A stretch of 64,000 bases of DNA from QFNR01 sp043842855. Its GTDB lineage: Bacteria > Pseudomonadota > Gammaproteobacteria > Burkholderiales > Neisseriaceae. The stretch covers positions 124,001 through 188,000 of the forward strand of contig JBBPJF010000003.1 of assembly GCA_043842855.1 (NCBI GenBank), written 5' to 3'. The translations under genes were made by a program, and so were the position numbers. The notes below the pieces were generated by a model. That model was given only the letters and a program-made list of their open reading frames with translations. It was not told the origin of the DNA and made no database searches. Positions 1 through 9,800 of the stretch are shown here, one piece after another; within the stretch, counting starts at the first letter, position 1, and each line of letters starts with the position of its first letter.

Positions 1-458
1 AAGCTGTGGGGTAGTTTGTGGTTTGAAGTTATTTTCTACTAACGCGATTCAGCCTGATTAAAATACTTCCCCTAAAATGGCACTTCAAAGCACTTTAAAA
101 GCATAGAAACTCTTCAAACATAAACACATTCTACAACCCTATCATAACTAAATTTTACTAAATACTCACCCAAAACTATAACAGCCCGTAGAAAGGTTAT
201 TGATTTAATCCCCTATTCTTAAAGAAAATAATTTAGAAGAACTACTGTGTCTGTTGGGAAAAATTTTGCCTACAACTACGGGGATCTCTTTGGAAAAGCT
301 TATTCAAGGCGAGAGAAACTAGGAATACTTCTCAAAAAGTAGCCACAAAATAGCAGAGAATGAAAAAAAATGAGCAAACCCCAGCGGATTTGACAGCAGC
401 GCCACCATTTAAACCGTTCTACCCTTAAGGGTTTTTATAACGCATTCCAATATTCCTT
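1..458. other. Gene-free left edge
   Basis: No convincing gene is seen in these 458 bases. One plus-strand frame is open for about 34 codons around 209-320 and ends in a stop (reading ...EELLCLLGKILPTTTG...). It has no start codon or ribosome binding site and matches nothing I recognise, so it may be the tail of a decayed gene or chance. The rfbC gene ends at 459 reading toward this stretch, and no strong terminator hairpin with a T-run is visible. Confidence 0.4.
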
Positions 459-1001
459 TCAAGCATTTCTATCGAGGAATTGCTCAAAGCTAGGTAGAGA
501 TAAATCTTTTTTAGATACTAGTTGCTCCTCTTCTAATAGCAACCAATCTATTTTCAACGATGCGTCATCATATCTTACACCTACTTCATACTCGGGTAGG
601 TATGGTGCATCAACATAATACTGCACTAAAGCAGTAGCAGAAAGTACGGCATAGCCATGCAAAAACCCTACAGGGATATAAAGTTTTTTTCGTTCAGCAG
701 CTCGAAGAGTATTTCTTACTACTTGTCCAAAATTTGTGGATTCGGGTCTTACATCTACGGCAATATCCAAAATATTTCCTTGCAGTACTTGAATAATTTT
801 CGCTTGTCCATAAGGGGACTTTTGCATATGTAACCCTCTGATAGCTCCATAGTACGAAAAAACTTCATTAATCTGAAATAAGTGAAAACCTAATTGTGCA
901 ACAGACTCTTCTTCTCTAAAACTTTCCAAAAAATAGCCGCGGTGATCCCAATGTGGTTTAGAATAAAGGCACCTACATTGAGGCATTTTTTTACGTTGCA
1001 T
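459..1001 (-). CDS. rfbC: dTDP-4-dehydrorhamnose 3,5-epimerase (RmlC)
   Basis: Cytosolic epimerase that converts dTDP-4-dehydro-6-deoxyglucose to the L-rhamnose configuration, the third step of dTDP-L-rhamnose synthesis for LPS O-antigen or other glycans. The 180 residues match the usual family length. Visible landmarks are DHRGYFLESF near residue 19, the catalytic-His motif RGLHMQ near residue 56, the FLHGY barrel motif and the C-terminal GVRYDDASLKIDW signature. Its ATG overlaps the end of rfbB by 11 bases, so the two are translationally coupled. rfbA is not in the window and rfbD is 56 kb away, so the usual rfbBDAC cluster has been broken up. Confidence 0.93.
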   Translation of the reverse strand: MQRKKMPQCRCLYSKPHWDHRGYFLESFREEESVAQLGFHLFQINEVFSYYGAIRGLHMQKSPYGQAKIIQVLQGNILDIAVDVRPESTNFGQVVRNTLRAAERKKLYIPVGFLHGYAVLSATALVQYYVDAPYLPEYEVGVRYDDASLKIDWLLLEEEQLVSKKDLSLPSFEQFLDRNA

Positions 1002-2004
1002 TAATTAACTCATCCCGATGTTTAAGATACCACTCAATAGTGCTTTTCAAATATGGCTTAAATTTCATCTTTGGTTTCCAAGCTAACTCCTGCTCTATTT
1101 TCACAGTACTCAAGGCATAACGAGCATCATGACCAGGTCTATCTCTAACATGAGTAATCAAATTAGTTAACCTGCCAGAAGGGTGACCTAGGACAGTTTC
1201 TAAATATTGGCAAATATACCTTACTAAAGCGAGATTAGTAAGCTCATGGTGAGCACTAATTCCATACTGACTACCCACCTTCCCACGGCGAAAAATAAGG
1301 TCCAAAGCTTGAACATGATCTAATACTGGTATCCAATCTCTGACTTGTTGCCCATCACCATAGATAGGAATTGGCTGCTGCTGTAAAGCACAGAAAATGG
1401 TATGTGGGATTAACTTTTCTGTACGCTGATAAGGACCAAAATTATTAGTGCAATAGCTAATTATGCAGGGAAATTGATAAGTATGATGATAAGCCATCGC
1501 TATATGATCGGCTGCAGCTTTAGAAGCAGAATAAGGTGACCGAGGGTGATAAGCGTGGGTTTCGCTAAAAAGTCCAGGTGCTTGAATTGAACCAAAAACT
1601 TCATCTGTAGAAACGTGCAATAGCCGAAATGAGGTGAGGGGTTGCTCTTTAAGATAGGTACGACACGCTTCCAGTAAACAAACCATACTTAAGACATTGT
1701 TTTCTACAAATTCCTGAGGAACTTGAATGGAATGATCCACATGTGTATATGCCGCTAGATTCACCACCCCTACAACTCTATAGTGTCGCAACACCTGTAA
1801 TACAGTTGAATAATTTGCCACATCAGCTTCAATGAAAGTAAAATTCTCTGATGAGGTAACACTGTCAGGTAACCTATACGTACTAGCTTGGCTCAAATTA
1901 TCTAGACTAAGGCAATGATAACTGGGATAGAAACGCAGAAAATGTTCTACAACGTGACGTCCAATGAAGCCTGCTCCGCCTGTAATAAGTATCGTTTTTT
2001 TCAT
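991..2004 (-). CDS. rfbB: dTDP-glucose 4,6-dehydratase (RmlB)
   Basis: Short-chain dehydrogenase/reductase that turns dTDP-glucose into dTDP-4-dehydro-6-deoxyglucose using NAD. The start chosen is the ATG at 2004, directly before the Rossmann motif GGAGFIGRHVV; a longer reading frame to 2049 would add 15 non-homologous residues and run into the upstream gene. Other landmarks are the STDEVFG strand, the catalytic YSASK (YxxxK) and the NNFGPYQ substrate loop. About 337 residues, normal for the family. It starts 10 bases after the DUF1289 gene and overlaps rfbC at its end, so it is the third gene of a four-gene minus-strand operon. Confidence 0.93.
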   Translation of the reverse strand: MKKTILITGGAGFIGRHVVEHFLRFYPSYHCLSLDNLSQASTYRLPDSVTSSENFTFIEADVANYSTVLQVLRHYRVVGVVNLAAYTHVDHSIQVPQEFVENNVLSMVCLLEACRTYLKEQPLTSFRLLHVSTDEVFGSIQAPGLFSETHAYHPRSPYSASKAAADHIAMAYHHTYQFPCIISYCTNNFGPYQRTEKLIPHTIFCALQQQPIPIYGDGQQVRDWIPVLDHVQALDLIFRRGKVGSQYGISAHHELTNLALVRYICQYLETVLGHPSGRLTNLITHVRDRPGHDARYALSTVKIEQELAWKPKMKFKPYLKSTIEWYLKHRDELINAT

Positions 2005-2014
2005 GATACCGCTT

Positions 2015-2263
2015 TTATTCAAAAAGAGTTTGCGAAGCCTGCTCAGCAACTATAACAGTCAAAGCTAATTTTTTCTCTCTTAGAGCTCTAGCCTTCCTCT
2101 GTTGGCATTTCCGTAGCACGAGACGCTTCTCTTGGTTAGATAGAGACACCCACTGAAGTCTCTCCTGACGACTACGATAACAACCGATGCAGTACCCCGA
2201 TCGATTAGCCTGACAAACGTCTCGACAAGGGCTAAGAATATCAAAAAGCTCTAACTGTTCCAT
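2015..2263 (-). CDS. DUF1289 family small cysteine protein
   Basis: Eighty-two residues with the DUF1289 pattern: CRDVC, then CIGCYRS a few residues on, followed by a basic stretch ending in LRKCQQRKA. The clustered cysteines suggest a metal or Fe-S site, but the function is not established for the family. It sits 3 bases after the nucleoside hydrolase and just upstream of rfbB, on the same strand. This suggests co-transcription rather than a shared pathway. The last 35 residues are rich in Arg, Lys, Ala and Leu and look like a helical tail. Confidence 0.8.
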   Translation of the reverse strand: MEQLELFDILSPCRDVCQANRSGYCIGCYRSRQERLQWVSLSNQEKRLVLRKCQQRKARALREKKLALTVIVAEQASQTLFE

Positions 2264-2266
2264 TTG

Positions 2267-3241
2267 CTAGATCAACTCAGAAAGAGCCAGTGTAAATAGT
2301 TCAAAGAATGCGTCAGCTTTTAGATCATATACCCACTTAACGTTAGGTAAATGCCCCAAACGCTGGTACCAATCCACTTGTACCGCTCCTTGCATTAACC
2401 CCTGATTGACTTCAATGGTAGCAAATACCGGTTTTGAGGTAAATAAATCAGGTTCAACTAAATAAGCAACAGGACATGGATCATGTAGAGCGCCACCTTC
2501 CAAACCAAATTGTTGGATATCATACCGACTATAGCTTTGTAATAAATCTGCGATTCTTCTACCATTCGTATTGGCAAGGATACGCAAACGATCCATGCGT
2601 GGAGTTGTCACACAGGCGCGATGTGTGACATCTAAGGGAAGAATACATAGAGGTACTTTGCTTTCAAGGACAATTCTGGCTGCTATTGGATCAACAAAAA
2701 AATTAAACTCAGCATTCGGTGTAATATTGCCTGGCTCTAGGTAAGTCCCACCCATAACCACAATTTCTTTGATACCTTTTGCACAGCTAGGTCTAAACTT
2801 AAGCACTAGTCCAATATTGGTGAGAGGCCCCAAAGCACATAGAGTGATCGAACGTTCGGGTGCTGATTCTAAGGTTTCTATCAAAAATTCAAGTGCCGAG
2901 ACAGGTTGCAGCGGTGTTTTCGGTTCAACTAACGCTGCCATTTCTTCTAAACCCGTATGTCCATGAACTTCTTCTGCGTGGGCTACATCATTTAAAAAAG
3001 GGGCTTCAGCCCCGGCATATACAGATACATCAAAACGCTCTGCCCAATCACAAACGAGACGAGCATTCTTTTGCGTCAGTTCCAAAGGTACATTCCCACA
3101 AACTGTGGTAAGTGCTAATAACTCAAGTCTATTTAATTTTTCTAACCCCAAAGCGAATAGTATGGCAGCAGCGTCGTCAATACCTGGGTCAGTATCTATA
3201 ATTACGCGTGGTACAGATAGTTGAGAAGTGGGTAAATGCAC
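2267..3241 (-). CDS. Inosine-uridine preferring nucleoside hydrolase (IunH/Rih family)
   Basis: Cleaves the N-glycosidic bond of purine or pyrimidine ribonucleosides for salvage. The calcium-binding signature DTDPGIDDAA lies near residue 16, and a second conserved block, MGGTYLEPGNITPNAEFN, lies mid-protein. The C-terminal LHDPCP provides the further catalytic His/Asp pair. Length 324 residues, as expected. The start is a GTG preceded by TTGGAAAG at good spacing; no ATG lies closer. It is the first gene of the operon leading into rfbB-rfbC and faces a GntR-type regulator across a 160-base gap, which makes local regulation by that protein plausible but unproven. Substrate preference (RihA, RihB or RihC type) cannot be read from the sequence by eye. 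Confidence 0.9.
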   Translation of the reverse strand: MHLPTSQLSVPRVIIDTDPGIDDAAAILFALGLEKLNRLELLALTTVCGNVPLELTQKNARLVCDWAERFDVSVYAGAEAPFLNDVAHAEEVHGHTGLEEMAALVEPKTPLQPVSALEFLIETLESAPERSITLCALGPLTNIGLVLKFRPSCAKGIKEIVVMGGTYLEPGNITPNAEFNFFVDPIAARIVLESKVPLCILPLDVTHRACVTTPRMDRLRILANTNGRRIADLLQSYSRYDIQQFGLEGGALHDPCPVAYLVEPDLFTSKPVFATIEVNQGLMQGAVQVDWYQRLGHLPNVKWVYDLKADAFFELFTLALSELI

Positions 3242-3401
3242 AAAATCTTTCCAAGAAAAAAGTTAGTTGTTAAGCTATATCAGAGTGACGAAGTATATTC
3301 CAATTAAAACAAATTAGGTAGACGTAGTTTTGCCTTTGAACTATGGTATATTGCGCTGTAGCAGTACCTAAACAACAATAGGAGATAACCGGCATATTTC
3401 C

Positions 3402-4079
3402 ATGAATGAAGCTCTTCCTCACTCTCTACCCCTCAGTATTTCTACTCATTCAGAAAGAGTGTACCGGGCGCTGTTAACCTCTATAATCAGGGGTGACCTA
3501 GTGCCTGGATCTAAAATTATCGAACAGGAAATCGCTCGGATACATGGGACTAGCCGCGGTCCTCTGCGAGAAGCCATCAACCGCTTAGAGGGACAGAAGT
3601 TAGTAGTCCGCGTCCCCCATGTTGGCGCTCGTGTGGCATCCTTGAGCACAGCTCAGCTGGTCGAATTATATCAAATACGTGCATGTTTGGAAGGTTTAGC
3701 CTGCCGCTTAGCAGCTACTAAAATTACTACCCACAAAATATCAGAGCTCTTTCATTTATTAGAAAAACATGAAAAAAACTTAATGGCAAATGAGAGCTGT
3801 ATGACTTATGACGAAGATTACGATTTCCACTACCGGATCATTTTAGCTTCTGAAAATAAAACATTACTTCAATTATTAGGCGTAGAACTATATCAATTAA
3901 TCCGAATGTACCGACAAAAATGCCTAATGGCTTCTCAACAACGACACGTTGCTTTCAAAGAACACCACCAGATTATAGAAGCTCTTGAAAAAAAAGATGG
4001 CGAGCTTGCTGAACTATTGATGAAACGACACATTGAAGCAGCCCAGACTAAACTATTGGGCTATTTTTCAAGCCTATAA
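3402..4079 (+). CDS. GntR family transcriptional regulator, FCD (FadR C-terminal) type
   Basis: N-terminal winged helix (about residues 15-80) with the GntR features IIRGDLVPGSKIIEQEIA and SRGPLREAINRLE, then an all-helical FCD ligand-binding domain to residue 225. Its metal-binding His/Asp positions are plausible (DEDYDFHYRII, then HHQIIEALE). FCD regulators usually sense small carboxylates and repress an adjacent catabolic operon. It lies between two divergently oriented neighbours: the nucleoside hydrolase upstream, and the urea carboxylase operon whose last gene converges on it. The target is therefore uncertain. The ATG at 3402 is 17 bases from the nearest GGAG, longer than usual spacing, so the exact start is not firm. 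Confidence 0.88.
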   Translation: MNEALPHSLPLSISTHSERVYRALLTSIIRGDLVPGSKIIEQEIARIHGTSRGPLREAINRLEGQKLVVRVPHVGARVASLSTAQLVELYQIRACLEGLACRLAATKITTHKISELFHLLEKHEKNLMANESCMTYDEDYDFHYRIILASENKTLLQLLGVELYQLIRMYRQKCLMASQQRHVAFKEHHQIIEALEKKDGELAELLMKRHIEAAQTKLLGYFSSL

Positions 4080-4102
4080 TGTCTCATCCACTATCTCATC
4101 GC

Positions 4103-5047
4103 TTAGCTAGCTAATAGCGATATTTCCCCTCCTCTATACGCTTGTATGCTATTTTCTTTGGTTAAGATCAAAACTGCTCCATCTCTGTCAACACCCTTCT
4201 CTACGCCCTCTGCAACGAGTTCGCTGGTAGTGGCAACTAATTGCACTGTTTGACCCCAAAAATAGTCATTTTTCACCCATTCTTTTTGAAAATATTCAAA
4301 TCCCTTTCGCTCAAAATGTTTCAAATAAACTCTAAGATAACGCATTAAAAGGAGTACTAGTTGATTTCTATCCAAAGTAACCTCTACCTGAGCCAATTCT
4401 GCCCATCTTGGGTTGTTTGCCTTAAGTTGTATAGGTAAAGAAAGATTTAGTCCTAAGCCAATGACTACCCCCAAAACCTTTTTTGTCTTGGGACTAGTCT
4501 CAATTAAGATTCCTCCTAACTTTTTCCCAAATAATAAAATATCATTTGGCCATTTGAGCTTTAAGCCTGGACAGCCTATCGAGCAGAGTGCCTGACAAAC
4601 TGCTAGACCAATTACTAAACTTAAACCTTCCGTTTGAGCAAAATCCTTAAATTCCCAGTATAGACTAAGGAGAATTTGACCTGCATACGTTCCCTCCCAT
4701 GTCCTCCCACGGCGCCCACGTCCAGCCCACTGATAATCGGCCAAACATAGATCTCCCTTTTGTAAGTCCGGTAAATGGTCCAAAAGATATTGGTTCGTAG
4801 AATCCACAATTGAGTTTACCCATACATGAGCAGGTAGAAGCTGAGACTTTAAAAAGAAAACATCCAAAGGAGGAAGTTGGGGCAACAGCTGGTAGCCCCC
4901 TGAGTATTCATGAATATTCATACCCCCTTCAACCCAGGCTGCCCTTAATTCAGATAATTCCACACTAGAACAACCCAGTTGTTTACATAAATCTACAATT
5001 AAATGTAACTTTAAATCTCGTAGAATGGTTAATAATTGTATCTTCAT
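4103..5047 (-). CDS. birA: Biotin-[acetyl-CoA-carboxylase] ligase BirA, bifunctional with N-terminal HTH
   Basis: Activates biotin to biotinyl-AMP and transfers it to the lysine of biotin-carrier domains. The catalytic core shows GRGRRGRTW (adenylate-binding loop), KWPNDIL and KLGGILIE. About 60 N-terminal residues form a helix-turn-helix-like domain (LGCSSVELSELRAAW), so it may also act as a biotin-operon repressor as in E. coli. At 314 residues it is the expected size of the two-domain class. It follows allophanate hydrolase by 6 bases and is the third gene of the urea carboxylase operon, whose first product carries a biotinyl domain. That position suggests supply of biotinylation capacity together with its substrate. 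No biotin-synthesis gene is nearby. Confidence 0.93.
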   Translation of the reverse strand: MKIQLLTILRDLKLHLIVDLCKQLGCSSVELSELRAAWVEGGMNIHEYSGGYQLLPQLPPLDVFFLKSQLLPAHVWVNSIVDSTNQYLLDHLPDLQKGDLCLADYQWAGRGRRGRTWEGTYAGQILLSLYWEFKDFAQTEGLSLVIGLAVCQALCSIGCPGLKLKWPNDILLFGKKLGGILIETSPKTKKVLGVVIGLGLNLSLPIQLKANNPRWAELAQVEVTLDRNQLVLLLMRYLRVYLKHFERKGFEYFQKEWVKNDYFWGQTVQLVATTSELVAEGVEKGVDRDGAVLILTKENSIQAYRGGEISLLAS

Positions 5048-5053
5048 GTACTT

Positions 5054-6832
5054 TTATTTAGCATTCATAAATGCTCGCCAACCCCCAAAACCAGTAATTT
5101 CTTGAGCTTTTTCTACTGCATAAGGTTCACAAATAAAGCCACTTACCCAGCGTCCACTATCTAATTGAATTTTACCTATACCTAAAGGCCTGGAAATTTC
5201 ATTGACAAAACTTCCAAAGTCCGAACTGGGAACTTTCCAAACTTCCACCTCTATAGCCTGTCCCTTTGAATCATCCCAGATTAATCCAGGACGCAAAACT
5301 TTACCCTCAAGTAGGTACATCCGATAATGCGGAGCGGTTCGTGTTTGCTCTACCAATTGACCACCTCGCTCTACTAGTTGCCAGTTCAGAGCAAACCCTG
5401 TCAAATGCGCACCACAAACTACCACCTCTATCCACTCATTATCGGAGGATATTGCGTTACCCCCAGCTGTTGTCTGGCTTGTGGAAAAAAATAATTCTAA
5501 ACGCTTACTTAGTGATAATAAATAACGATCTCTAAAGGCCAGACTTGCTAACGTAATTCCGAATGGTAAACCATTTTCTGTTATAAGCGTGGGCAGCGCT
5601 ACGGCAGATAAATCAAGTAAATTCATAAAATTAGTATAATATCCCAATTGAGAGTTATACATAATTGGTTCTTCAGAAAGTTCTTGGATAGTGTATAGCT
5701 TACCCGCTGTCGGTAACAATAAAGCGTCAAGGCCCTCAAGCTGCTCTGTGCAGTACTTTTTTAACGCTTTCAGTCGGTATTGTGCTTTAAATAAATCTGT
5801 AGCTTTAGCCTGTTTACCAGCTTCAACTATCTTTCTAACTATTGGATTCAAAGCTTCTGGCTGTTCTTCAATCAAAGGCATACAAGCCAAATAACGTTCT
5901 GCCACCCACGGACCTTCATACAATAGACGTGCAGCCTCATCAAAGCCACTATAGTCAATTTCTTTCCACTCGATTGCCAATTTATCTAAGCACCTTAAAG
6001 TATTTTTGTAAGCCTGTTCGTACTGTTGATCACCAAAAAATTTTAATTGTTGGGTAGGTAAAATACCTATTCGAAGCTTTTTCTCTAAGGTTCCGTAATA
6101 GCGAGCACTGTTGCTAAAGGGATTTTGACGGCTAAACTCATCCTTATCATCTCTTTCTTCGGCCACTGTTAGTACTTGATGCGCATCATTTACATTAAGA
6201 GCAAAGATACTAATGCAGTCCAGAGTCTTACAAGCTGGAACTAGTCCCCGAATAGAAAGTAAACCTCTAGTGGGTTTAACACCGACTAACTGATTAAAAG
6301 CTGCTGGTACTCTGCCAGATCCTGCAGTATCTGTGCCAAGACTAAAACTGACTAGACCTCTTGCTACAGCAACAGCAGATCCAGAACTAGAGCCTCCACT
6401 TATGTATTTAGAATTATAGGCATTCCGGCATATACCATAGGGGCTACGAGTGCCATTCAACCCAGTAGCAAATTGATCTAAATTAGTTTTACCTACGGGA
6501 ATAGCCCCCGCTTCTAGCAGGCGTTGTACTACCCAAGCAGAGTGTTCCGGCACATAAGCAAACGCTGGACAGGCAGCAGTCGTTGGAATACCAGCCAAAT
6601 CAATATTATCCTTTATGGCAAAGGGGATGCCCCATAAAGGATGCTTCTCAAAATCTATATACTCAAGGGCCCTAAAATACGGCTCTTGTTCTTCTTCAGA
6701 CAAAAGCGTAATCCAAATATGCTCATCCCCTAGCTCTAAAGCTTGCTGCCTGATTTTCTGCATCAAACTTCTGGGCGAAAATTCCCCTAGCTCATAACCT
6801 CTACGTACAGCTTCAATTGTTAACTTATCCAT
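5054..6832 (-). CDS. atzF: Allophanate hydrolase (AtzF/DUR1 type)
   Basis: Amidase-signature hydrolase that breaks allophanate, the product of urea carboxylase, into ammonia and carbon dioxide. Residues 1 to about 450 form the amidase domain with the Ser-cisSer-Lys triad: IKDNIDLAG gives the lysine, SGGSSSGSAVAVA and SLGTDTAGSGRVPAAF give the two serines. Residues 470-592 form the extra C-terminal domain found in true allophanate hydrolases (...RTAPHYRMYLL... through FICEPYAVEKA). This distinguishes it from GatA, which is also present in this window. Its ATG overlaps the stop of the urea carboxylase gene by 8 bases, implying coupled translation. birA follows immediately. Confidence 0.93.
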   Translation of the reverse strand: MDKLTIEAVRRGYELGEFSPRSLMQKIRQQALELGDEHIWITLLSEEEQEPYFRALEYIDFEKHPLWGIPFAIKDNIDLAGIPTTAACPAFAYVPEHSAWVVQRLLEAGAIPVGKTNLDQFATGLNGTRSPYGICRNAYNSKYISGGSSSGSAVAVARGLVSFSLGTDTAGSGRVPAAFNQLVGVKPTRGLLSIRGLVPACKTLDCISIFALNVNDAHQVLTVAEERDDKDEFSRQNPFSNSARYYGTLEKKLRIGILPTQQLKFFGDQQYEQAYKNTLRCLDKLAIEWKEIDYSGFDEAARLLYEGPWVAERYLACMPLIEEQPEALNPIVRKIVEAGKQAKATDLFKAQYRLKALKKYCTEQLEGLDALLLPTAGKLYTIQELSEEPIMYNSQLGYYTNFMNLLDLSAVALPTLITENGLPFGITLASLAFRDRYLLSLSKRLELFFSTSQTTAGGNAISSDNEWIEVVVCGAHLTGFALNWQLVERGGQLVEQTRTAPHYRMYLLEGKVLRPGLIWDDSKGQAIEVEVWKVPSSDFGSFVNEISRPLGIGKIQLDSGRWVSGFICEPYAVEKAQEITGFGGWRAFMNAK

Positions 6833-9800
6833 TCGGATACTGCTCCCTCTTTAACACCAACATGACCTGACCTGCATGGACATTCTGCCCTTGCTTCAAA
6901 TGTATACTTTCCACTATTCCTGCTTCTTTAGCTAAAATAGGGATTTCCATTTTCATGGATTCTAAACTAATTAGCCTTTGTTCTGATTTTACAGTCTGCC
7001 CTAGCTCAACTTCAATTTTCCAAACACTACCTGACACTGGACTCTCTAACGCTATACTTCCTTCAGGTATGATGATTTCTTCTCCTTTTACTTCTTCTAC
7101 GGCTGTAAAGTTGAACTGTCCTTCAGCATGCCAGCGAGCTAATTCTTCATTAAATGAATTTTCGCGTTGTGCACGTATCTTTTTGATTTCCTCTTGATTT
7201 GTACGGAGCTCTTTATCATATTCTTCCCAAGAAAATTGTGTAGGTTCAATCTTTAGGACGGCTTCACCTTGCAATAAAGCCTTACGAATTTCTGACAATT
7301 CAGCAGGACTCACCTCATAAAAGCGTATAAGATCAAAAAAACGTAATAACCAAGGCTTTTCAAAGGATCCCCCTAAATGATAGTGGTTCCACATAGAAAC
7401 GGTCCGACCAATCAACTGATAACCTCCTGGTCCATCCATTCCATAGATACATAGATAAGCGCCTCCTATTCCTACAGAGCTCTCAACTGTCCAAGTACGT
7501 ACAGGATTATATTTAGTGGTCAACAGACGATCCCTTGGGTCTAGAGGAATAGCTAAAGGAGCTCCTAAATAAACGTCTCCCAAGCCAGCTACTAAATAGG
7601 TAGCATTAAAAACTATCTCTTTTACCTCTGAAATATCCTTTAATCCATTAATCCTACGAATGAATTCTAAATTACTCGGACACCAAGGAGCCTCTCGACG
7701 AATAGTCTGCATGTACTTCTCTATAGCCATGCGACACGCCTCATCATCCCAAGACATCGGCAAATAAACAATCCTTGCCGGTACAGTCAAACTTTCTGAA
7801 GTCTGCGATAGAATTAATTCTGCTTGAGCAAGGTGGTTTAATAAGGTTTTATGGGAAAGTATTTGGCTATCAAAGTGTATCTGTAGTGACCTTACCCCAG
7901 GGGTTAATTCCTTGAGTCCAGCCAAAGAATTCTCTTCTAGCCACTGCATTAAACGATACACTCGCAAACGCAAACGGACATCCATCACCAGCTCACCGTA
8001 TTCTACCAGGAGAAAATGATCTCCCGCAGCGCGATATATTACTCTTTCTCCTGCTTGTTCTGCTGATAAACTAGCCAGAATAGGATCTTTCAAGACGGGT
8101 AATTGAGGCACGGAATTCATAGGACCTAGTCGACCAATGGCTTCTGTTTGCTCCTTTTCCAAAAGAATAGCAGTTTCTATAGCAATAGGAAGAAATTTAA
8201 TCCGATCTCCCACTCGCAGTTGACCTAACTTCCAAAGATCTGCTGTTATTACCGTCACACAGCAAACAAAGCCCCCGAGCGATGGCCCATCTGGACCTAA
8301 AATAATAGGGACATCCCCGGTAAAGTTAACTGAACCAAAGGCATAGGCATTATCGTGGATATTGGAAGGATGAAGACCAGCTTCTCCACCATCCGTCCTC
8401 GACCAACTAGGTTTAGGGCCAATCAGTCGTATACCTGTGCGGTTAGAGTTGTAATGAACCTCCCACTCAGAATGGAAAAAAACTTCCATATCCTTTTCGG
8501 TAAAAAAATCTGGAGCTCCATGGGGACCATAAATAACCTTTAATTCCCAGGTATTAGTCAATTGTGGTCTTGCTTCTAAAGGAAGATTAGCGCCTACTTC
8601 TGCTAAATACTGTTCCGTATTTCTAACTTTTAAAATATCCCCGGCTCTAATTGCACGTCCACTATGACCACCAAAGCGACCTAAAGCAAAAGTTGCTTTC
8701 GAGCCCAAATAATCAGGGCATTCAATCCCCCCAGTAACTGCAAGATAGCTTCTACAACCCGCCCCCACTACACGGCCTAACTCTAGCGTCTGCCCCGCTT
8801 TCACTGCAATTACTTGCCAATTGGGAATGTTTTTATTATCCAATTTAGCTTCTATCTGGGCTCCTGCCAGAACAATCTGGGTATTAAAATTAAATTGGAT
8901 GGATGGGCCTTCAAGCGTAATTTCCAACCCTGCTGCATTTTCAGGATTCTTTAAAAGTCTATTGGCTAGCCTAAAAGAATAACTGTCGTAGGCACCTGAA
9001 GGGGGAACTCCTATATCCCAATAACCTGAACGTCCAAAGGCATCTTGGACTGTAGTTAAACTACCCCCCCGCAAAAACTCCATACGCGGAGAGGGGAGAG
9101 AAATAAAACTATTTAAAAATCGGGTAGTCATTTTCCCTTCTTGGAAGGTTTTTTCTGCCAGTAAGGTTTCCAAATACCTTAGATTAGTCTCTACGCCATA
9201 AAGCTTTGTTTCTTTCAAACTATTTGCTAATAGGGCTAGCGCACCTTCACGATCCACACTATGGACAATCAATTTAGCTAGCATAGGATCAAAAAAAGCA
9301 GCTACTTCTACACCAGCCTCAACCCAGGTGTCTACTCGAACATTTTTGCCACGAGGGAAGATAACTTGCGTTAAAAGGCCTGCACTAGGACGAAAATCGT
9401 GGTAGGGGTCTTCTGCATAAATACGCGCTTGAATTGCATGCCCTTTAGGTCGTAGTACTTTACGTTTTGTTTCTAAACTAAACTGTTTATCAGAAGCTAG
9501 ACGTAACATCCACTCCACTAAGTCAATCCCATATACTTCTTCTGTGATACCGTGTTCTACCTGTAGCCGAGTGTTTACCTCAAGAAAGTAAAAGGACTCA
9601 CTGTCTACGTCATAGATAAATTCAACAGTTCCTACACTGCGGTAGCAAACACTGGCCAATAGTCGCTCTGCAATTTGATATAGTTGATTTCTTACGGTAT
9701 CAGTTAGGTTTGGCGCCGGGCACTCTTCAATCACTTTCTGATTGCGCCTCTGACTAGAACAATCCCGCTCTCCAATAGCTAACGTTTTTCCCAATCCATC

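Noticed and set aside
5054..6832. Second GatA-like glutamyl-tRNA amidotransferase subunit
   Set aside because: The gene has the extra C-terminal allophanate hydrolase domain and overlaps urea carboxylase, while a genuine gatCAB operon is at 19.6-22.8 kb.
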